Shown here piece by piece: positions 60,063-64,000 of a DNA stretch of 64,000 bases; the stretch's first letter is position 1; each line of letters starts with the position of its first letter. The DNA comes from Halorhodospira halochloris. Its GTDB lineage: Bacteria; Pseudomonadota; Gammaproteobacteria; Nitrococcales; Halorhodospiraceae. The notes beneath the pieces were generated by a model. The model ran no database searches and had not been told where the DNA came from. It saw nothing but the letters and a program-made list of their open reading frames with translations. A program made the translations under genes and the position numbers. Location: NCBI RefSeq assembly GCF_002356555.2, contig NZ_AP017372.2:1178001-1242000 (forward strand), read 5' to 3'.

Positions 60063-61238
60063 TCAAAAATCAAACCTCACTCCACTCGATAGCGCCCAGG
60101 TCGTACAGCCCCTATCGGCTGGCGAGGCATCCTCCATTGCCTCGCGATCCGGTCCCGCCGTACGGCCGTGGACCCAAGGTGCTAAGCAGGAATTACTTTT
60201 ATTGTTGATGTTGGCGAAGGTGGTATAGAGCCGGGTTCTCTCATCGGCGTGGAAGACGATACCCAGGGCGCCCATCCGCGCACCATAGCCGCTGCGATCG
60301 GCGTCGATGGCGTAATATTGACCGCGCAGTTCGAGGTCTTCGGCGAGGTTGTACTTTACACCCAGACCGCCACCTAGTGCATCCACATACCCCTCAGGAT
60401 CATCATTATTATTGTCAAAGTATGGGAAAGAGTCCTGGGTGATTTGCGCTAAGGCATAGAGGGTTAAGTTTTCGCTTGCCTCGAGTTTGACGCCTAGGCG
60501 GTAGCCCTCTCCGGAGCGGCGATCATCAAGTGTATCTCCCTCAGAGCCGTAATAGCGCTCATGCCCCAAGGCTAACCAAAACCGCTCGCCGACGTAGCGC
60601 AGCAAGGCGCTATAGGAGTTGAAATCATTATCATCGGCGGGGGTCTCTTCATCGCTATCACGATCCTCAGTATCGAAGCTATACTGCAACTCCACCCCCC
60701 AGCCTTGCTGCTCAGGGCTGATATAGCGGATACCACTGCGCATTCGCCCATCGAGGTGGGGGTTGTGTGGTCCGCGCAGCACATTGCGCGTGTCACCCAT
60801 TTGACCGCTAAACAGATCGGTGTCACCGCGCAGGTCTTTCAGGACTGTGTTCATGTAGCCGAGCTTGATCGTCCCCCACTCATCCTCAAGGCCGAGAAAG
60901 GCGCTGCGCGAGGCCCAATCCGCCCCTCTGCCACGATTAAAATCGATCCATTGCTCCACTTCGCCGAGCAGTTTCAGGCCGGTATCGAGAGTATGTTCGG
61001 CTTGAATGCCGATGCGGCTAGAGTTGCTAGCTAAATCAAAGGCTGAGTATTCGTCACCGCCGTGGTAGTAATCGACCGATACGTTAGCGCGACCGTAAAC
61101 CTCTATATCGGGGGAGTCATCCTCAGACAGCACCGCTGAGGGATAGCTGAGTGAGGCAATTAGCAGCGCGGCAGGGCCCAACAGGCGGCCATCAACCGAC
61201 CATGAGCGCTGCCGCTGCGGGCGTGTTGCCCGGCTCAC
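60063..61238 (-). CDS. Gram-negative porin
   Basis: 391 residues from GTG at 61238. A positively charged n-region and hydrophobic GPAALLIASLSYPSAVLSED form a signal peptide; cleavage is probably near SAVLS. The body shows beta-barrel porin patterns: DIEVYGRANVSVDYYHGG, SSRIGIQAEHTLDTGLKLLG, FLGLEDEWGTIKLGYMNT, and the C-terminal WALSSGVRFDF ends in Phe, as required for BAM assembly. Frames extended upstream run into repeat R6, so I reject them. The mature protein is acidic, as expected in a halophile. Confidence 0.8.
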   Translation of the reverse strand: MSRATRPQRQRSWSVDGRLLGPAALLIASLSYPSAVLSEDDSPDIEVYGRANVSVDYYHGGDEYSAFDLASNSSRIGIQAEHTLDTGLKLLGEVEQWIDFNRGRGADWASRSAFLGLEDEWGTIKLGYMNTVLKDLRGDTDLFSGQMGDTRNVLRGPHNPHLDGRMRSGIRYISPEQQGWGVELQYSFDTEDRDSDEETPADDNDFNSYSALLRYVGERFWLALGHERYYGSEGDTLDDRRSGEGYRLGVKLEASENLTLYALAQITQDSFPYFDNNNDDPEGYVDALGGGLGVKYNLAEDLELRGQYYAIDADRSGYGARMGALGIVFHADERTRLYTTFANINNKSNSCLAPWVHGRTAGPDREAMEDASPADRGCTTWALSSGVRFDF

Positions 61239-61247
61239 AGTAGCAGG

Positions 61248-61392
61248 AACCTCGAAATAACCCCTCGCTGCCATCAGCTGCCCCACTGTGGAGGACGCCG
61301 TAAATCCATCCCTGGAGGCTTCATGGCGCCATCCCTGGCGCCAAGACCTCCACAGCGGGGCGGCTGATGGCAGCGAGGGGTTATTTCGAGGT
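61248..61392. repeat. Fold-back repeat R6
   Basis: Arms ACCTCGAAATAACCCCTCGC and GCGAGGGGTTATTTCGAGGT are perfect complements, continuing through TGCCATCAGCTGCCCC / CGGGGCGGCTGATGGCA with one or two mismatches. Core in plus orientation, GTAAATCCATCCCTGGAGGC then TTCATGGCGCCATCCCTGGC. Lies 10 bp upstream of the porin start. Confidence 0.9.
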
Positions 61393-61518
61393 GCCCTAGC
61401 GGCTTTGAGAAGCTTTAGAAAAGGTCGGCTACGATTATGGCTAGTTAATCTGTCCATTTTTGCGGCTATGCCGTAGAGAATTGAATCAACACGCATCTAA
61501 GTAATCTGCCATGGGCAA

Positions 61519-62580
61519 TCAGTGGGGCTCCGGCGGCTGCGCAGAAAGACACCCTTGGGGGATCGGAGCGCCGTTGAGCAGGTGCTCGGCTAGGGCGTCG
61601 GCGAGATAGGGTGCCTGCAAGACAGCACGGCTGCCGAGGCCGTTTAGTAAGGCTAGCGGCTTACCGGGCAGGCGGCCGAGGATCGGTTTTTTCGATGGTG
61701 TCGCCGGGCGTAGCCCGGCGCGGTGATCGCTGACTCTAACCGCCGGGGGGCGGGCTAGCAGGCGAGGTAGTTGGGCGAGGAGGGTTTGACGTCCGGTGTT
61801 GCTGACGATTGCCGGGGTGTCGGTCTGGCCGTAAGTAGCACCGAGTTTGGCCTCACCATTGGGCAGGGGAGCCATCCAGCCGCCGGCGGCGTGGAATATG
61901 TATGGCGGCAGTGGCTCTTCGGGCGCTAGGGTCAGGACCTCGCCGGGTATTGTGGTTAGATCTAGTTCGGCTAGGAAGGGGTTGTGCCGGGCGTTCGGAC
62001 CCTCGCAAAAGATCGCCGCGGTAAAGCTTTGCTCGCCCCAGCGCACTCGGTCGGTGTCGATCTCAAGTTCGGCAGGATCGAAGCGCTGCCGGTATAGTGA
62101 GCCCTGCTCCCGGAGTAATCGTGCGGTAGCATCAAGAAGGGTCGGGGCATCGAGATGGCCGCCATGGATCTCGAAGCTGCCCAGCGGATCAGTGAGGATC
62201 CCGTTACAGCCGCCAGGCTGATGGAAGTCCCCGAGCCATCTGGCATACGGCTCTTGTTGCTTGCGCTTGCGATAGCGGGGGATCTCATCGCGATGGCAGA
62301 CGTTGTGCAGCAGCGTAAAACGGTGCAGGATCCGGCAGCCGAAACGGCGCTCTAGCTCTTGGTAACGCTGCCAAGAGAAGAGTACGCTCGGCGATCCTGC
62401 CGCTGGAAAGGTCAGCCTAGGGCCGGCTAGGGGGGTTGCCAAGCCGCCGGTGATGCGCGATGCCGCGTCGGCCTCGGCGCTGTCAACAACGCTGACTTGG
62501 CACCCGCGCTTAAGCAGGGCGAGTGCCGTCAAACTGCCGGCAAGCCCCTGGCCGACAATCAGGTAGTGGTAAGACTCCAA
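61519..62580 (-). CDS. FAD-dependent oxidoreductase (DAO family)
   Basis: 353 residues. The Rossmann FAD motif YLIVGQGLAGSLTALALLKR opens the protein; ASRITGGLATPLAGPRLTFP and the C-terminal VRVSDHRAGLRPATPSKKPI and LLNGLGSRAVLQAPYLADAL are typical of glycine/D-amino-acid oxidase-like enzymes related to the MnmC C-terminal domain. Substrate unknown. Stop region adjoins ~130 bp before repeat R6. Confidence 0.75.
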   Translation of the reverse strand: MESYHYLIVGQGLAGSLTALALLKRGCQVSVVDSAEADAASRITGGLATPLAGPRLTFPAAGSPSVLFSWQRYQELERRFGCRILHRFTLLHNVCHRDEIPRYRKRKQQEPYARWLGDFHQPGGCNGILTDPLGSFEIHGGHLDAPTLLDATARLLREQGSLYRQRFDPAELEIDTDRVRWGEQSFTAAIFCEGPNARHNPFLAELDLTTIPGEVLTLAPEEPLPPYIFHAAGGWMAPLPNGEAKLGATYGQTDTPAIVSNTGRQTLLAQLPRLLARPPAVRVSDHRAGLRPATPSKKPILGRLPGKPLALLNGLGSRAVLQAPYLADALAEHLLNGAPIPQGCLSAQPPEPH

Positions 62581-62637
62581 CTGATGTTTCCCTTATGGTT
62601 GGGTATGATGGGAGCGCAGTTAGCCAATCAACCGCTA

Positions 62638-62916
62638 TCAATAATCCCTATCGTGCAGATCTAGGCTGCCCAAATCCCCCGCTGTGGGGTTCTCATTATT
62701 GCCACCGGGGGCGTTTGAGAAGGTTGCTTCTGCTATGTCGCCTGACTCAGGCATGAAAACTGTAACCGTGTCACCTTCAACGGTTCCGTTAGGTAAGCGG
62801 TTTAGGGGTACAATCTCCATGCTCGCTTCGGGGCCGATAAGGATTCTGGCCAAGCCTTGGTCTATGGAATCAACGGTAGCCATCTGACCGGCTTGGTGAT
62901 CATGGTCGCTAATCAT
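62638..62916 (-). CDS. DUF3006-like small protein
   Basis: 92 residues. The ATVDSIDQGLARILIGPEAS and VPLNRLPNGTVEGDTVTVFM segments match the DUF3006 beta-barrel-like pattern; the C-terminal tail (NAPGGNNENPTAGDLGSLD) is low-complexity. Often next to a secreted MBL-fold protein, not seen here. An in-frame ATG at about 62883 (MATVD) may be the true start. Confidence 0.55.
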   Translation of the reverse strand: MISDHDHQAGQMATVDSIDQGLARILIGPEASMEIVPLNRLPNGTVEGDTVTVFMPESGDIAEATFSNAPGGNNENPTAGDLGSLDLHDRDY

Positions 62917-63124
62917 GACCGAGAGCCTCTATTGCCAACATTGTTGCGGACGGTGTAAGACGTATCACCAATAATAGCCGCTTCGATGCGCAAACTAAAA
63001 CACCAAAGTTGGTTAGTCTAGTTCAGAGTATGGCTGGTGAGGCGAAGAACCGCGGATAATTATTTTGTTATCAGTGTCATTGTGGTGAAGTTGTACACTG
63101 ACTACCGACAACGGAGGATGATAA

Positions 63125-63907
63125 ATGAGGATAGGAAAAGTATGCCGGGCGAGCTTGCTCGGGTGGGGATTGGGGCTGTTGCTAGCATCGAGCGCCGCTC
63201 TGGCTAACCCTCAGGAAGAGCTGGTACATGCCGCCATCGATGGTGGCCCGGATGATATTGCCGCTGCTGTTGAAAACGGCGCAGACGTTAATGAGCCCCA
63301 CGAGGGTGGCTGGACCGCCTTAATGATAGCGGCCGAACTCAATGATGCCGATGTGGTTAAGAAGCTTATCGACGAGGGGGCAGACGTCTCGGTACAGCGC
63401 GAGGCTAGCGGTTTCTCGGCGCTGATGATTGCCGCCGAGCACAATGATGCCGAGGTTGTGCAAGCCCTGCTTGATGCCGGTGCCGATACTGAGATGCGGG
63501 ATAATGAAGACTGGACAGCCTTAATGCTGGCGGCCGCATGGAATGACCCCGAGGTGGTTGAAGTACTGCTGGATGGCGGAGCTGATATTGACGCGCGCAG
63601 TGACGGTGGGGGCACCGCGCTCATTTTTGCGGCGCGCAATAATAATGCGGCGATGGTAGAGGCCCTTATTGAGGGCGGCGCCGATGTCAATGCCCGCAAT
63701 GAGTGGGGATTTACCAGCCTGATGGCGGCATCTTACGCCAATGAGCCAGGGGTGGTTAGCTCGTTGATTGAGGCCGGCGCCGATCCGACCTTGACTGATC
63801 GGCACGATCAAACAGCCGCCGACTGGGGTAGGCGCAATTCCCGAGTTCACGATACACAAGTCTATTATGCCATGCGCGATGCCGAGGAAGAGGTTCAGGA
63901 GGAGTGA
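63125..63907 (+). CDS. Secreted ankyrin-repeat protein
   Basis: 260 residues. Signal peptide (about 1-27: ASLLGWGLGLLLASSAALA), then five to six ankyrin repeats of 33 residues from about 35 to 235 (GWTALMIAAELNDADVVKKL, GFSALMIAAEHNDAEVVQAL, DWTALMLAAAWNDPEVVEVL, and so on). Periplasmic ankyrin proteins often bind partner enzymes (catalase, phospholipase, Tae-type toxins). GGAGG ribosome site 8 bases upstream. The last ~90 bp of the window (63908-64000) show nothing. Confidence 0.85.
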   Translation: MRIGKVCRASLLGWGLGLLLASSAALANPQEELVHAAIDGGPDDIAAAVENGADVNEPHEGGWTALMIAAELNDADVVKKLIDEGADVSVQREASGFSALMIAAEHNDAEVVQALLDAGADTEMRDNEDWTALMLAAAWNDPEVVEVLLDGGADIDARSDGGGTALIFAARNNNAAMVEALIEGGADVNARNEWGFTSLMAASYANEPGVVSSLIEAGADPTLTDRHDQTAADWGRRNSRVHDTQVYYAMRDAEEEVQEE

Positions 63908-64000
63908 GCGCTGGGGCTGGAGTGCTGATTAGCGCTGCAGGTCAGTCAGCTGTTTTCCTCAGGCAGTCGCGGAGACGGTACTAACGCACAACCGGCAGAT

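Noticed and set aside
55883-61476. Small reading frames MEDAVNPSLEASWRHPWRQD in repeats R5 and R6
   Set aside because: They are translations of the conserved core of the fold-back repeat; the frame is not preserved past the core, R3 and R1 do not keep it, and no ribosome site is present.
61239-61496. N-terminal extension of the porin
   Set aside because: It translates repeat R6 and upstream DNA; the GTG at 61238 gives a proper signal peptide.
1-64000. CRISPR array
   Set aside because: No regularly spaced short direct repeats with unique spacers; the repeated elements are attC sites and fold-back repeats with different layout.
1-64000. tRNA or rRNA genes
   Set aside because: No cloverleaf or rRNA-like segments were recognised, including upstream of rimP, where some gammaproteobacteria carry a tRNA.

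Overview
The window is chromosomal DNA of a halophilic gammaproteobacterium. Evidence: a complete ectoine operon (ectABC), an acid-rich proteome, a gammaproteobacterial rimP-nusA-infB-rbfA-truB-rpsO-pnp operon, relA, cysZ, a Gram-negative porin and znuABC. An Ectothiorhodospiraceae/Halorhodospira-like host is my best guess, an inference from gene content and protein style only.

Region 1 (1 to ~19.6 kb) is a dense array of integron gene cassettes without a visible integrase: part of a chromosomal integron or an integrase-less attC cluster. I can place 13 good attC sites plus degenerate ones. Cargo is mostly defence and addiction: Mrr type IV restriction, a Septu-like ATPase + HNH pair, a truncated SIR2 NADase, a phospholipase-D-like nuclease, a DUF3800 protein, brnTA-type modules, higBA, hicAB, a ParE-type module, and three DUF4160/DUF2442 pairs. 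Three defective copies of one group II intron family lie in the array; the two whose 5' ends are visible sit exactly at the 3' core of attC sites. Much cargo is decaying: three Trp-to-TAG nonsense changes, two single-base frameshifts in toxins, truncations and a 51-bp insertion.

Region 2 (19.6-28.2 kb) starts with an IS200/IS605 element (tnpA, tnpB) directly abutting an attC site, then a glycerate 2-kinase, a SWIM/SNF2 helicase and cysZ. The integron signature returns upstream of cysZ: half an attC, a brnTA-like cassette in reverse orientation and a decayed attC.

Region 3 (28.5-37.4 kb) is the translation/RNA operon rimP-nusA-infB-rbfA-truB-rpsO-pnp, with a strong promoter and a terminator-bearing leader.

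Region 4 (37.4-64 kb) is ordinary core genome: relA, a secreted nuclease, two dynamin-like GTPases, ectABC, tsaB, znuACB, hisI, glutamate-cysteine ligase, Lon-like protease, universal stress protein, polyprenol/diacylglycerol kinase-like protein, porin, FAD oxidoreductase and a secreted ankyrin protein. Six intergenic regions here carry a fold-back repeat of about 125-145 bp with a shared ~52-bp core but arms that differ between loci while staying complementary within each locus. This repeat family, absent from the integron part, is the most unusual signal in the window. A second unusual pattern is that toxin-first cassettes have promoters placed so that the toxin mRNA should be leaderless.
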